From NCBI RefSeq assembly GCF_002979535.1, contig NZ_PCPB01000002.1, positions 1 through 64,000 on the forward strand: DNA of 64,000 bases. The letters are read 5' to 3'. Positions 14,649 through 26,504 of this stretch are shown one piece after another. The notes beneath the pieces were generated by a model. It saw nothing but the letters and a program-made list of their open reading frames with translations, made no database searches and had not been told where the DNA came from. Source of the DNA: Brevundimonas sp. MYb52 (GTDB taxonomy: Bacteria; Pseudomonadota; Alphaproteobacteria; Caulobacterales; Caulobacteraceae). The position numbers were made by a program, and so were the translations under genes. Position 1 is the stretch's first letter. Each line of letters starts with the position of its first letter.

Positions 14649-15551
14649 GTGTCCAGCCAACGTCATTCCCCGCTCAGCCTGCTCGAGATCGGCGCCATCA
14701 TCGCGGTGATGCTGATCTGGGGCATCAACAACGCCGCCGCCAAGGTGGCCACCGAGGTCATGCCGCCGCTGATGGTTGGGGCCCTGCGCTTCGCCATCGC
14801 CGCTGCCTGTCTGGTCTGGTTCGTGCGGCCGCCGTTTCCGAACTGGAAGAGTTTGCTGATCATCGCCGTCGTGGGCGGGCCGATCCATTACGGCCTGATC
14901 TACCTGGCCTTCTGGCTGGCCCACGACGTCAGCCCAGTGACGGTGGCGACCCAGTTGTGGATTCCGCTGACCTCGCTGTTCGCCTTCCTGATGCTGGGCG
15001 AGCGGATTTCGCGGATGGCGACGATCGGGTTGGTTATCGCCTTCGCCGGGGTGGCCTGGATGACGCTGGACCCGCACGCCCTGCAGGACTGGAAGGCGAT
15101 TGCGGTGGGGGCGGCGGGCGCTTCGGCCTGGGCGCTGACGACGGTGATTGCGCGGCGCACCACCTCCATTCCGCCGCTGAAAATGCAGGGACTGCTGGCC
15201 CTGATGGCCTTCCCGGCGCTGACCGTCGGGTCGCTGGTGTTCGAGACGGGCCAGTGGGAGGCGGCGCAGATCGCCCCGCCCATCGTCTGGGGCACGGTGG
15301 TCTGGGCTGGGGTGATTTCGTCGGTGTTCGCGACCAGTCTGGTCTTCTGGCTGGTGCAAAGGCGCGAGGCCGGGCGGGTGACGCCCTATCTGCTGGGCTC
15401 GCCCCTGGTGTCCATCCTGATCGGCTGGCTGTGGATGGGCGACGTGCTGACGCCGCAGATCCTGACCGGGGTCGCCATCGCTCTGATCGGGGTGGTCACG
15501 GTCGCCCTGGGGGAGCGCGGCCTGCGCGCCGGCGCTCCCGCCAAGGTCTGA
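14649..15551 (+). CDS. EamA/DMT-family transporter
   Basis: A 300-aa inner-membrane protein of ten helices made of two EamA repeats. The first runs from IGAIIAVMLIWGINNAAAKV and the second from about residue 150 (AIAVGAAGASAWALTTVIA). PLTSLFAFLMLGERIS and PLVSILIGWLWMGDVLTPQ are the usual repeat motifs containing a conserved Glu/Asp. DMT exporters move amino acids, nucleosides or other metabolites; the substrate cannot be read from sequence. GTG 14649 is the likely start. The gene stands alone and converges with sodC, 7 nt away. Confidence 0.85.
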   Translation: MSSQRHSPLSLLEIGAIIAVMLIWGINNAAAKVATEVMPPLMVGALRFAIAAACLVWFVRPPFPNWKSLLIIAVVGGPIHYGLIYLAFWLAHDVSPVTVATQLWIPLTSLFAFLMLGERISRMATIGLVIAFAGVAWMTLDPHALQDWKAIAVGAAGASAWALTTVIARRTTSIPPLKMQGLLALMAFPALTVGSLVFETGQWEAAQIAPPIVWGTVVWAGVISSVFATSLVFWLVQRREAGRVTPYLLGSPLVSILIGWLWMGDVLTPQILTGVAIALIGVVTVALGERGLRAGAPAKV

Positions 15552-15558
15552 TCCGCGC

Positions 15559-16179
15559 TTAGCGGGCGCTGAGAACCGCGCAGGCCACGCGGTCGCCCGC
15601 GCCGCCGATGGGCTGGCTGTTGTGGTCGTCGGGGTTGGCGTGGATCACCAGGGCCGAGCCGTCGGCGTCCCACAGCCACTGGCCAGGGCCGTCCTGGCTG
15701 ATGCGAGCCTTGGTGGTGAAGAACTCACCGTGGGCCGAGCCGTCCGCGGCGGCGTAGAGGTTGGGCAGGTCGCCGTCGTCCGGGCCCTGGGCATTCAGCA
15801 GGCCGTGCGGCGTCTTGGGATCGGTGTGGTTGATGTGGGCGCCGGCCGAGGTGAAGGGCGCGGCGCACTGGCCCGTGGCGTGGATGTGGATGCCGTGCCA
15901 TCCGGGCGTCAGGCCCGCAGCCTCGACCTTGATCAGCAGGCCGGTGGCGCCCTGTGTCAGGGTCGCCGTGCCGATTTCCGCGCCCTGGCCGTTGATGATC
16001 GACGCCTGTCCCGTCTGGCCCGGCGTGGCGCGCGGGATCATGGCGGAATGGTCGACGGCGGCGGCTTGCGCGTGCGCGCCGTGGCCCATGGCGGCGTGGT
16101 CATGGCTTTGCGCCGAGGCGCTGGCGGCGATCAGCGAAGCCGCGGCGACGGCGGTGAGGGTGGCAGCAGTCAGACGCAT
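15559..16179 (-). CDS. sodC: Periplasmic Cu/Zn superoxide dismutase
   Basis: A 206-aa protein with a Sec signal (residues 1-23, ending SASAQ) and a His-rich mature N-terminus that may help metal loading. It has the SodC signatures GWHGIHIHATGQC (Cu ligands), GAHINHTDPKTPHG (bridging His and Zn ligands), GDLPNL, and the C-terminal IHANPDDHNSQPIGGAGDRVAC, with the Cys that forms the conserved disulfide. It converts superoxide to peroxide in the periplasm. All expected metal ligands appear present. It is divergent from gyrA, with a 123-nt shared upstream region. Confidence 0.93.
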   Translation of the reverse strand: MRLTAATLTAVAAASLIAASASAQSHDHAAMGHGAHAQAAAVDHSAMIPRATPGQTGQASIINGQGAEIGTATLTQGATGLLIKVEAAGLTPGWHGIHIHATGQCAAPFTSAGAHINHTDPKTPHGLLNAQGPDDGDLPNLYAAADGSAHGEFFTTKARISQDGPGQWLWDADGSALVIHANPDDHNSQPIGGAGDRVACAVLSAR

Positions 16180-16223
16180 GGTTTTCCTGTCCTTTTCGGC
16201 ATGGGGATATCAGCGGCGTTTCT

Positions 16224-16253
16224 TTGCCACAACGCCCCCTGGATGCTAGAAAC
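16224..16253 (+). promoter_or_regulatory. Candidate housekeeping promoter for gyrA
   Basis: TTGCCAC (16224-16230) and GCTAGAAAC (16245-16253), 14 nt apart, resemble the Caulobacter sigma-73 pattern TTGACGS and GCTANAWC. The gyrA start is 50 nt downstream. This is a hand match only. Confidence 0.4.
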
Positions 16254-16302
16254 CGGAACAGCGGATCACGTTCCGATTCCGGCCATTTAAAGCCTGATTT
16301 CC

Positions 16303-19071
<2,769 letters not shown>

Positions 19072-19089
19072 TCGGCCCTCTAGGCTGGC

Positions 19090-19905
19090 ATGATGGCGGG
19101 CATGACTGACGTTCTGATGCAGATCGACGGTCGGCCCGCCAGCGCCGCCGACCTGGGCCATTTCGTCCTGTCCAACTACGGCGCCTTCACCTCGATGCAG
19201 GTGGAGGACGGCGAGGGGCGGGGCCTGGACCTGCATCTGGCTCGACTTGAGGCCGAAGCCGTGGACCTGTTCGGCGTGGCCGTGCCCGAGGCGGCGCTGC
19301 GTGAACGGATGCGACAGGTGCTGGACGGGCGTTCGGGCCGCTTCAGCCTCCGGGTCAACCTGTTCTCGGACGCCATCAGTCTGCGCGCGCCGGACGCGGT
19401 GGTTCAGCCGCGCGTTCTGACGACGCTGTCGCCGCCGGCGTCACCACTGACCCAGTCTCTGCGGCTTCAAACCCAGGTCTATGCGCGTGAAGTCCCGCAT
19501 CTGAAGCATGCCGCCACCTTTGGCCTCACCCGCGCGCGGCGTCTGGCGGTGCTGGCCGGGTTCGACGACGCCCTGTTTGTCGATGGCGAGGGACGGATTT
19601 CCGAAGGCTCCATCTGGAACATCGGCTTTGTGCAAGGCGAGACGGTGGTCTGGCCCGAGGCGCCCATGCTGACGGGAACGGGACAGGCCTTGCTGCAACG
19701 CGGGATGGCGGACCTCGGCCTGAGCAGTGTGACCCGCCCGGTGCATCTGTCTGATCTGGCGAGCTTTGACGCCGCCTTCATCTGCAACAGCGCCACGCCC
19801 GCCTGCGCTGTGGCCAGTATTGACGGCCATCAGTTCGGCCCGGCTGACGACCTGATCGCGCGTCTGATCGAGGCCTGGCGATCAAACCCGTGTCAGACGA
19901 TCTAG
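19090..19905 (+). CDS. Class IV PLP aminotransferase-like protein
   Basis: A 271-aa fold-type IV PLP enzyme (the BCAT / D-amino-acid transaminase / ADC-lyase family). The PLP Lys is in VPHLKHAATFGLTRARR (Lys about 137). The downstream acidic residue lies in RISEGSIWNIGFV, where many relatives have EGSRSNIF. The phosphate-binding segment is LTGTGQALLQRG. The substrate could be a branched-chain amino acid or aminodeoxychorismate; the sequence does not decide. Starts at 19090, 19093 and 19102 are all in frame; 19090 has the best-spaced AGG. The gene lies between gyrA and coaD without clear coupling. Confidence 0.8.
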   Translation: MMAGMTDVLMQIDGRPASAADLGHFVLSNYGAFTSMQVEDGEGRGLDLHLARLEAEAVDLFGVAVPEAALRERMRQVLDGRSGRFSLRVNLFSDAISLRAPDAVVQPRVLTTLSPPASPLTQSLRLQTQVYAREVPHLKHAATFGLTRARRLAVLAGFDDALFVDGEGRISEGSIWNIGFVQGETVVWPEAPMLTGTGQALLQRGMADLGLSSVTRPVHLSDLASFDAAFICNSATPACAVASIDGHQFGPADDLIARLIEAWRSNPCQTI

Positions 19906-19957
19906 GCCGTTGATTTCGCACCTGCTAAACGGGACGAAACGCGGGGAGGCGAAGGCC

Positions 19958-20440
19958 ATGCGCATCGGACTGTATCCGGGGACTTTCGACCCGGTCACGA
20001 ACGGCCACATGGACATCATCGGGCGGGCGATCAAGCTGGTCGATCGGCTGGTCATCGGCGTGGCGCAGAATGACGACAAGGGGCCGCTGTTCTCGACGGC
20101 CGAGCGTGTCGAGATGCTGAAAACCGAGGTCGCGCGCTTCAACGCCGACATCGAGGTGAGGCCCTTCAGCAGCCTGCTGATGCATTTCGCCGAGGAAGTG
20201 GACGCCAACGTCATTGTGCGCGGTCTGCGCGCGGTGGCGGACTTTGAGTACGAGTTCCAGATGACGGCCATGAACCAGCGCCTCAACAGCGACATAGAAA
20301 CCGTGTTCCTGATGGCCGATCCGCGCCATCAGGCCATTGCTTCGCGACTGGTCAAGGAGATCGCCCGGCTGGACGGCGCGATCGAGAGCTTCGTCAGCCC
20401 CGCCGTCGCCGCCCAGGTGCGCGCCAAGGTGCAGCGCTAG
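19958..20440 (+). CDS. coaD: Phosphopantetheine adenylyltransferase
   Basis: A 160-aa enzyme of coenzyme A synthesis that joins ATP and 4'-phosphopantetheine to give dephospho-CoA and pyrophosphate. Key motifs are present: MRIGLYPGTFDPVTNGHMDI (nucleotidyltransferase TxGH region), RGLRAVADFEYE for phosphopantetheine binding, and SRLVKEIA in the ISSS-like segment. ATG 19958 follows GGGGAGGC; an in-frame start at 19910 would add an unneeded extension. It is followed after 14 nt by two cyclophilin genes, likely in one operon. Confidence 0.96.
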   Translation: MRIGLYPGTFDPVTNGHMDIIGRAIKLVDRLVIGVAQNDDKGPLFSTAERVEMLKTEVARFNADIEVRPFSSLLMHFAEEVDANVIVRGLRAVADFEYEFQMTAMNQRLNSDIETVFLMADPRHQAIASRLVKEIARLDGAIESFVSPAVAAQVRAKVQR

Positions 20441-20454
20441 ATTTCAGGATAGAC

Positions 20455-21300
20455 ATGAACTTCAAGATGCTTCTGGCCGCCGCCGCGGTCTCGATGATCG
20501 CGGGCGGCGCTGTCGCCCAGACCGCTTCTGAATGGCGCACGGTCGCGCCCGACAACCTGCTGGTGATCGACACCTCCAAGGGGCGGGTCCTGGTCGAGTT
20601 GGAGCCGCGCGCTGCGCCGAATCATGTCGAGCGCATCCGAACCCTGACTAGCCGCGGCTTCTATGACGGGCTGAAATTCCACCGCGTGATCCCGAACTTC
20701 ATGGCTCAGACCGGTGATCCCGAAGGCACGGGGGCGGGCGGCAGCGACCTGCCCGACGTCAAGGGCGAGTTCGAGTTCCGCCGTGGTCGCGACAGCGGCT
20801 TCGCCGCCGTCGAGAACAGCGGCCCTGGCCTGCGCGGCATTATGGGCAGCCTGCCGATCACGACCCAGCCCGACGCCCAGATGTTCGTCACCGCTGACCT
20901 CAAGGTCGGCGCCGGCGGTCTGTTCTGTCCTGGGGTGGCGGGCATGGCGCGCGCCGGTTCGCCCGACAGCGCCAATAGCCAGTTCTTCCTCATGAGCGGC
21001 CAGAACGACAACCTGAACGGCGGCTACACCACCTTTGGTCGCGTGGTTCAGGGGCTGGATGTGGTCAAGGCGCTGAAACCGGGCGACGACGCCAAGGACG
21101 GGGCCGTGGGACCCGACGCCGACGTCATGACCAAGGTGCAACTGGCCTCGGCCCTGCCAGAGGGGCAGCGCCCGACGGTGCGCGTGGCCGTGCCGGGCTC
21201 GGCGCCCTTCAACGCCGCCGTGGAGGCGGCTCGCGCCGAGCGCGGCGCGCGGTTCGGTATCTGCGACGTGCAGCCGGTCGTGCAGGTCACGGGCGGCTAG
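20455..21300 (+). CDS. Periplasmic cyclophilin-type peptidyl-prolyl isomerase (first of two)
   Basis: A 281-aa protein with a Sec signal (MNFKMLLAAAAVSMIAGG, cleavage near AQT) and a cyclophilin domain. Motifs are GRVLVELEPRAAPNHVERI, GFYDGLKFHRVIPNFMAQTG and DSANSQFFLMSGQNDNLNG. It should catalyse prolyl isomerisation of exported proteins in the periplasm. An insertion between the core strands (about residues 95-140) enlarges it beyond the roughly 165-aa minimal fold. It follows coaD by 14 nt and precedes a paralogue by 26 nt. The catalytic Arg and Phe of FHRVIPNFMAQ are present. Confidence 0.92.
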   Translation: MNFKMLLAAAAVSMIAGGAVAQTASEWRTVAPDNLLVIDTSKGRVLVELEPRAAPNHVERIRTLTSRGFYDGLKFHRVIPNFMAQTGDPEGTGAGGSDLPDVKGEFEFRRGRDSGFAAVENSGPGLRGIMGSLPITTQPDAQMFVTADLKVGAGGLFCPGVAGMARAGSPDSANSQFFLMSGQNDNLNGGYTTFGRVVQGLDVVKALKPGDDAKDGAVGPDADVMTKVQLASALPEGQRPTVRVAVPGSAPFNAAVEAARAERGARFGICDVQPVVQVTGG

Positions 21301-21326
21301 GCATCGACTTCAGGAGAGGGGCGAGG

Positions 21327-22217
21327 ATGCGCGTTTCAACGAGTTGGGCGGCGGCGTCCGCCCTGATGCTGGCGGCCGGGGCGACCTGGGCGCAGGATAT
21401 GACCCCCGCAGCCGCGCCGTCGCCGGCCCCGGTCACGGCGAGCGAGTGGCGCGCCGTTCCGGCCGAGACCCTGCTGGTGATCGACACCAATAAGGGCCGC
21501 ATCCTGGTGGAATTGGCGCCCGAGATCGCGCCGGGCCATGTCGAGCGCATCCGCCTGCTGGCGGGGACGGGTTTTTTCGACGGCCTGTTGTGGCACCGGG
21601 TCATCGACCAGTTCATGGCTCAGACCGGTGATCCGCTGGGCACCGGCGAGGGCCAGAGCTTCCATCCCGATCTGAAGGCCGAGTTCACCTTCCGCCGGGA
21701 CGGGCAGACGCCGTTTACGCCGGTGGCCGCACCAGCCGGCGCCGTCTTGGGCTTCTTGCACTCCATGCCGATCCAGACCCAGCCGGACGCCTTCATGGCC
21801 ACGACGGCGGATCACAAGGTCCACGCCTGGGGCCTCTATTGCCCCGGCGTCGCCGGCATGGCGCGCGACGAGGCGCCCGACAGCGCCAACAGTCAGTTCT
21901 TCCTGATGCGCCAGCCCTATCCCTCGCTGGACAAGCGCTACACCATCTGGGGACGGGTGATTTCCGGCCTGGACGTGGTGCGCGCTCTGAAGTTCAGCCC
22001 CAACCCGGACGGCATCGTCACCGACCCGGATCGCATGACGCGGGTGCGCGTGGCGTCGGACCTGCCCGAGGCCGAGCGGCCGACGGCGCGGGTGCTGGAT
22101 ACGGCCTCGCCGCAGTTCCGCGCCCTGGCCGAGGCGGCGCGTCAGGCCAAGGGGGCCGACTTCTCGGTTTGCGACATTGATCTGCCGGTTCAGGTGGCCG
22201 GCGCGCCCCCGGCCTGA
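21327..22217 (+). CDS. Periplasmic cyclophilin-type peptidyl-prolyl isomerase (second of two)
   Basis: A 296-aa paralogue of the preceding gene, sharing the signal peptide layout, the segment TLLVIDTNKGRILVELAPEI, the GLLWHRVIDQFMAQTGDP active site and DSANSQFFLMRQPYPSLDKR. The active-site Phe-His is Trp-His here (LWHRVI). The same insertion is present, so the two arose by duplication of an already enlarged gene. AGGAGAG precedes the ATG. Its 3' end overlaps the Ppx/GppA gene on the other strand by 28 nt, tail to tail. The pair may differ in substrate preference. Confidence 0.92.
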   Translation: MRVSTSWAAASALMLAAGATWAQDMTPAAAPSPAPVTASEWRAVPAETLLVIDTNKGRILVELAPEIAPGHVERIRLLAGTGFFDGLLWHRVIDQFMAQTGDPLGTGEGQSFHPDLKAEFTFRRDGQTPFTPVAAPAGAVLGFLHSMPIQTQPDAFMATTADHKVHAWGLYCPGVAGMARDEAPDSANSQFFLMRQPYPSLDKRYTIWGRVISGLDVVRALKFSPNPDGIVTDPDRMTRVRVASDLPEAERPTARVLDTASPQFRALAEAARQAKGADFSVCDIDLPVQVAGAPPA

Positions 22218-23332
22218 TTGCCCGTCGGACCACTGGAGCGGCCCCGGCGACGACGTCGGCGGGGTTTCTGGCGGTCTTCGCGCATCCTTTGCAGCAGCAG
22301 GCCCTCGCGCAGGCCTCGGTCGGCGACGCGCACGCGTTCGCACGGCCAGGCGCGCTGCACGGCCTCAAGGATCGCGGCCCCCGCCAGCACCAGATCGGCG
22401 CGGTCGGGGCCGATGCAGCTTTCGGCGGCGCGACCGGCCGGTCCCAGACGTTTGAGCCGCAGGGCCGCCGCCTCGCAGTCGGCCCGCGTCATCCACAACC
22501 CGTCGACCAGATCACGCTGATAACGGCGCAGGCCCAGGTGGATGCCGGCCAGACTGGTGATGGCCCCTGAGGTGCCGACCATGTGGACGCGGCCGCTATC
22601 GAACAGTTGGCGCACCTTGTCGTCGCTGGGGCCGCCCAAGGCCAGGGCGGCGCCGACATCGGCGACCATGGCCTCATACCAGGCCTCGGTGTCGCCAGTC
22701 GGTTCAGGATGGCGCTCGGCCAGGGTGACGACGCCGAGCGGCGCCGACATCCAGCCCTTGCTTTCGAAGCCCTGCGCGCCGCGCATCATCCACGACAGCT
22801 CGGTCGAGCCGCCGCCGACGTCGATGACCAGCACCGCTTCTGCTCTGGGATCGAACAGGTTGAGGCAACCGGCGACCGACAGGCCGGCCTCTTCCGCCGG
22901 GTCGATGATCTTGAGCCTCAGCCCGGTGCCGCGACGGACCCGATCAATGAAGGCCTGCCCATTGTCGGCGGCGCGGCAGGCCTGGGTGGCGACGGCGGTC
23001 AGGCGGCTGGCGTCCAGACCCTTGCGGGCCACGCGCTCGGCGCACAGGGCCAGGGCGTCGTAGGCCCGATCCATGGCGCGGTCGTCCAGCCGTCCTGTAT
23101 GCGACAGGCCTTCGCCCAGCCGCACGATGCGGCTGAAGCTGTCCACCACCCTGAACCCGTCGCGCGCGGGGCGCGCGATCAGCAGGCGGCAATTATTGGT
23201 CCCCAGGTCGAGCGCGCCATAGAGGGGCGCATCGCGACCGGAAGCCCCTGAATCGCGGGACTTCGTGGGCAGGGACCGCGCGTCGCGCCGTGCAGGCGCG
23301 CCAGGGGTCTCCGGCATGGGCCGAGCTTTCAT
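22190..23332 (-). CDS. Ppx/GppA family phosphatase
   Basis: A 380-aa member of the exopolyphosphatase / guanosine pentaphosphatase family (sugar-kinase/HSP70 fold). The N-terminal phosphate loop is YGALDLGTNNCRLLIARP (about residue 40). The second ATPase-like motif is VLVIDVGGGSTELSW (about 168), and VGTSGAITSLAGIH follows. It lacks the long C-terminal HD domain of full-size Ppx, as is common in alphaproteobacteria. The reaction may be polyphosphate or pppGpp hydrolysis; sequence does not separate these. It has an Arg-rich C-terminal tail and N-terminal 35-aa extension of low complexity, so a later start is possible. Confidence 0.85.
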   Translation of the reverse strand: MKARPMPETPGAPARRDARSLPTKSRDSGASGRDAPLYGALDLGTNNCRLLIARPARDGFRVVDSFSRIVRLGEGLSHTGRLDDRAMDRAYDALALCAERVARKGLDASRLTAVATQACRAADNGQAFIDRVRRGTGLRLKIIDPAEEAGLSVAGCLNLFDPRAEAVLVIDVGGGSTELSWMMRGAQGFESKGWMSAPLGVVTLAERHPEPTGDTEAWYEAMVADVGAALALGGPSDDKVRQLFDSGRVHMVGTSGAITSLAGIHLGLRRYQRDLVDGLWMTRADCEAAALRLKRLGPAGRAAESCIGPDRADLVLAGAAILEAVQRAWPCERVRVADRGLREGLLLQRMREDRQKPRRRRRRGRSSGPTGNQAGGAPAT

Positions 23333-23462
23333 GTGGGCGGTCCGAAGCGGCGCCCGTCCTGATCAGGTTAGACCGGGCCGAGCGGTCAAGCCAAGACATT
23401 CTGTCGCAGAGATGAACGGCGTCGATGCATCCGCTTCAACCTGCGAGGCGTAATGACGAGGC

Positions 23463-23777
23463 ATGACCCAGGTTCACACAGCCCGGTTCGGCCTCGGACA
23501 GATCGTCCGGCATCGCGACCACGCCTTCCACGGCCTGGTCATGGATGTGGACGCCCGATACGCAGGCCCGGCCGCAGAGACGGGCGTGGTCGCCAGCGAT
23601 CAGCCCTTCTATCGAATCCTCGTCGCCGACACGGAGGGCGGCGTCATCGCCTATGCCGCCGAGGAGGCTCTGGAGGCGACGCCGGAGATCGAACCCCTGT
23701 CGCCGGAGGACGAGCGCGAATGGTTTACTGTCGACGCTCAAGGCCGCCACGCGCCGCGTTCGCAAAGGCTGCAATAG
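23463..23777 (+). CDS. hspQ: Heat shock protein HspQ
   Basis: A 104-aa protein of the HspQ/YccV family. Visible features are ARFGLGQIVRHRDHAFHGLV at the N-terminus, a VMDVDARY strand, QPFYRILV and a C-terminal AAEEALEATPE segment. In enterobacteria HspQ is a specificity-enhancing factor for Lon protease, and it is heat induced. Length and motifs are typical. ATG 23463 follows GACGAGGC. It is separated from phhA by 72 nt, with no evident functional link. Confidence 0.9.
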   Translation: MTQVHTARFGLGQIVRHRDHAFHGLVMDVDARYAGPAAETGVVASDQPFYRILVADTEGGVIAYAAEEALEATPEIEPLSPEDEREWFTVDAQGRHAPRSQRLQ

Positions 23778-23849
23778 CCGTGCGTGACGACGGCCCAATC
23801 GCGCGCTAATCTGCCCGCAACGGCCGTCAGAGCCGAGAGGAGCGTTCCC

Positions 23850-24725
23850 ATGTCCGATTTCGAACACGTCTTTGAAGCCCCGCCCGAAGGCACCGCCGCC
23901 GACTGGACCATCCCCCAGAACTGGGACGCCTATACCGAGGTCGAGCACGAGACCTGGAACACCCTCTATGCCCGGCAGATGAAGATCCTGCCGGGGCGCG
24001 CCTGCGAGGCCTATATGCGCGGGCTGGACGCCCTGGACCTGAACATGGGCGGCATCCCCGACTTCGAGGTGATGAACCCCAAGCTGCAGGCCCTGACCGG
24101 CTGGACTGTGGTCTGCGTGCCCGGACTGGTGCCGGACGAGGTCTTCTTCGACCACCTGGCCAACCGCCGCTTCGTTTCGGGCCAGTTCATCCGCAAACCG
24201 GATCAGCTGGACTACCTGCAGGAACCCGACATCTTCCACGACGTCTTTGGCCATGTGCCGATGCTGACCGACCCCGATTTCGCCGCCTATATGGAGGCCT
24301 ATGGCAAGGGCGGGCAGCGGGCGCAGTCGCTGGGGATGCTGAAGAACCTGGCGCGCCTCTACTGGTACACGGTCGAGTTCGGCCTGATGAAGGAGGCCGA
24401 GGGTTTGCGGATCTATGGCGCGGGCATTGTCTCGTCGGCCACCGAAAGCGTGTTCAGCCTGGAAGACGCCTCGCCCAACCGTCTGGGCTTTGATCTGGAG
24501 CGGGTGATGAAGACCCTCTATCGGATCGACGACTTCCAGCAGGTCTATTTCGTCATCGACAGCATTGAGGAACTGAAGGCGGTGACGCTGAAGGACTTCG
24601 GCCCGCTGTACGAGCGGTTGAAAGGGGCCGAGGACCTGCCGATCGAAGCGGTTCTGCCAAGCGATCAGGTGTTTACGCGCGGGACCCAGGCCTATGCCCA
24701 CAACGGCGGGCGGTTCGCAGCCTGA
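23850..24725 (+). CDS. phhA: Phenylalanine 4-monooxygenase
   Basis: A 291-aa bacterial phenylalanine hydroxylase, which converts phenylalanine to tyrosine with a pterin cofactor, O2 and non-haem iron. The iron ligands are His130 and His135 in IFHDVFGHVPML and Glu176 in WYTVEFGLMKE. Single-domain length matches the Chromobacterium/Pseudomonas enzymes, which lack the regulatory domain. ATG 23850 follows GAGAGGAGCG; the in-frame ATG 66 nt upstream is unlikely. No pterin carbinolamine dehydratase gene (phhB) is adjacent. The 351-nt region after it holds only repeats. Confidence 0.95.
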   Translation: MSDFEHVFEAPPEGTAADWTIPQNWDAYTEVEHETWNTLYARQMKILPGRACEAYMRGLDALDLNMGGIPDFEVMNPKLQALTGWTVVCVPGLVPDEVFFDHLANRRFVSGQFIRKPDQLDYLQEPDIFHDVFGHVPMLTDPDFAAYMEAYGKGGQRAQSLGMLKNLARLYWYTVEFGLMKEAEGLRIYGAGIVSSATESVFSLEDASPNRLGFDLERVMKTLYRIDDFQQVYFVIDSIEELKAVTLKDFGPLYERLKGAEDLPIEAVLPSDQVFTRGTQAYAHNGGRFAA

Positions 24726-24903
24726 CGGCGACGGCTGAAAAAACAGAGTCTAATTCGTCTAATGAGTCTGAAACCCCCTCTGTGGCGTGGGCCGGGAGGG
24801 GATGATGGCGCGTGGCGTAGGGACGGCGAGGAAACGGGACGCGGGCGTCCGCAAACTCCATGTTTTTCTGGGATTGCACCGCCGAGTTGTGAAGCCTTGG
24901 CGA

Positions 24904-25069
24904 TCCTCCCCTGCGAAGCGGGGGAGGGGGACCATGCGAAGCATGGTGGAGGGGGCGGGATCAGGCGCCACGATCTGAAACCCTGGCGATGGAAAGGGTT
25001 CTGACTACGAGCGTGAAGCCGCCCCCTCCACCGCTGCGCGGTCCCCCTCCCCCGTGAACGGGGGAGGAG
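24904..25069. repeat. Inverted pair of GC-rich palindromic modules after phhA
   Basis: Between phhA and astB (24726-25076) no gene is supported. Two copies of a module built from CCCCCTCCACC, GGTCCCCCTCCCC and a GGGGGAGGAG arm lie in opposite orientation (24904-24958 and 25021-25069). Each contains internal hairpins. A related copy is at 56929-56980. It looks like a dispersed REP-like element. The first 170 nt of the gap show no recognisable element. Confidence 0.65.
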
Positions 25070-25076
25070 AGTTCGG

Positions 25077-26414
25077 CTAGACCCGCTGGAACGGGTAGAA
25101 GTCGGTTCCCAGGCCCAGGATCCCCGTCAGCTCGTCCAGGGCGCCGCGCGTTTCGTCCAGTAGAGCGGGGTCGGCGAGGTCCTGGGCGGTCAGGCTGTCG
25201 CGATACCAGCGCAGGGCCCAGACGCTGAGGGCGCCGTGTAGTTCGTCGGTCAGGCGCATGGCCGGGTTGGTCGCGGCCAGTTCGTCCTCGGTCAGGACGA
25301 CGCGCAGACGCAGGCAGGCGGGGCCGCCGCCGTTGCGCATCGATTGGCGCACATCGACATACTCGACCCGGCCGATGGGGCCGTTGGAGGCGGCGAGGCC
25401 TTGCGCGACCGCATGGCTGCGGGCGTTGTCGCGGGTTTCAGTCGGGCAGATCAGGGTCAGGCGGTCCTCGCCCGGAATCTGGATCAGCATGGAGTTGAAC
25501 AGATAGGAGCTGATGGCGTCGGCCAGCGGCAGGTCGGCGGCTGAGACCTCGACGAACTGAGGCTCGAACAGGCCGTCGGCGGCGCGGCGGATGGCGGCCT
25601 TGGTCGCGTCCGTGTCTTCAAACGCCAGCTCGTGGAAGAAGAGGGTGTCTAGGGCGCCGACGCAGACCACGTCATTGTGGAAGGTGCCGCCATCGATGGC
25701 CGCGCGCGACTGCTGGGCCAGGACCGGGCGACCGGCTTCGTGGCGGCGCACGATGGCCTGGCTGGCCTCGCGCGTCTGGCGGGCGGGGAAGCGGCCCTCC
25801 CACGGCTCGAAGGCTTCGCGGCCCCAGACCAGCAGGTTGACGCCGCGACCGCCGTGCGACGCGCACAGGCGGACGTGGTTGGCGGCGCCCTCGTCGGCCA
25901 GATGGGCGACGGCGGGCAGGGCGTCATGGACGGCGAACTTGCTCGCGTCCGGGAAGAGGGCGGCTAGGGCGCGCTTGGTCTGCTGATGCTCCAGCGAGCG
26001 ATGCAGGTTGGTGTGCAGGTTGGCGGGGGTGAAGTGGACCCGGCCGTCGGCGGCGTCGGCGCTGGGCGTCACGGTCGCGGCGTTGGCGGCCCACATGGGC
26101 GAGGCCGAACAGGCGGCGGCGGCGAAGGCCGGGGCGTCGCGCCAGGCCTTGGCCAGCACGGTCCTGTCATTGCCCGAAAAGCCGAGCGACCGCAGGAAGG
26201 GGATGTTGGGCCGTTCGTGCGGCGGCAGGACGAACTGGGGCAGGCCCAGGTCGGCCAGGGTCTTCATCTTGTCGAGGCCCTGCAGCACCGCTGCGCGCGG
26301 GTTCGACGCCTCGCCCTTGTTCAGGCTGGAGGCGAGATTGCCCGGCGACAGGCCCGCATAGGAATGGGTCGGCCCGATCAGACCGTCGGCGTTGGCTTCG
26401 ATGGCGTGGGTCAT
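25077..26414 (-). CDS. astB: N-succinylarginine dihydrolase
   Basis: A 445-aa enzyme of the AST pathway, converting N2-succinylarginine to N2-succinylornithine with release of ammonia and CO2. Family hallmarks are EANADGLIGPTHSYAGLSPG at the N-terminus, FLRSLGFSG, SASPMWAANAATVTPSADA, FHNDVVCVGA and the MRNGGGPACLRLRV segment with the catalytic Cys. Full length. It is the last gene of the minus-strand ast cluster, 90 nt after a small low-GC membrane ORF. It acts in the cytoplasm in arginine use as a nitrogen or carbon source. Confidence 0.96.
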   Translation of the reverse strand: MTHAIEANADGLIGPTHSYAGLSPGNLASSLNKGEASNPRAAVLQGLDKMKTLADLGLPQFVLPPHERPNIPFLRSLGFSGNDRTVLAKAWRDAPAFAAAACSASPMWAANAATVTPSADAADGRVHFTPANLHTNLHRSLEHQQTKRALAALFPDASKFAVHDALPAVAHLADEGAANHVRLCASHGGRGVNLLVWGREAFEPWEGRFPARQTREASQAIVRRHEAGRPVLAQQSRAAIDGGTFHNDVVCVGALDTLFFHELAFEDTDATKAAIRRAADGLFEPQFVEVSAADLPLADAISSYLFNSMLIQIPGEDRLTLICPTETRDNARSHAVAQGLAASNGPIGRVEYVDVRQSMRNGGGPACLRLRVVLTEDELAATNPAMRLTDELHGALSVWALRWYRDSLTAQDLADPALLDETRGALDELTGILGLGTDFYPFQRV

Positions 26415-26504
26415 GCTGGTATGATCACTGGTGGCGCAAGATTTCCATGAACGTAAAGGACTGCCGCGGTTATGGTGGTTGAGAGAATAAGAAGCGCTAC
26501 CACA

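Noticed and set aside
24673..24879. 68-codon minus-strand ORF after phhA
   Set aside because: It overlaps the phhA 3' end, has Arg/His-rich composition and no ribosome site.
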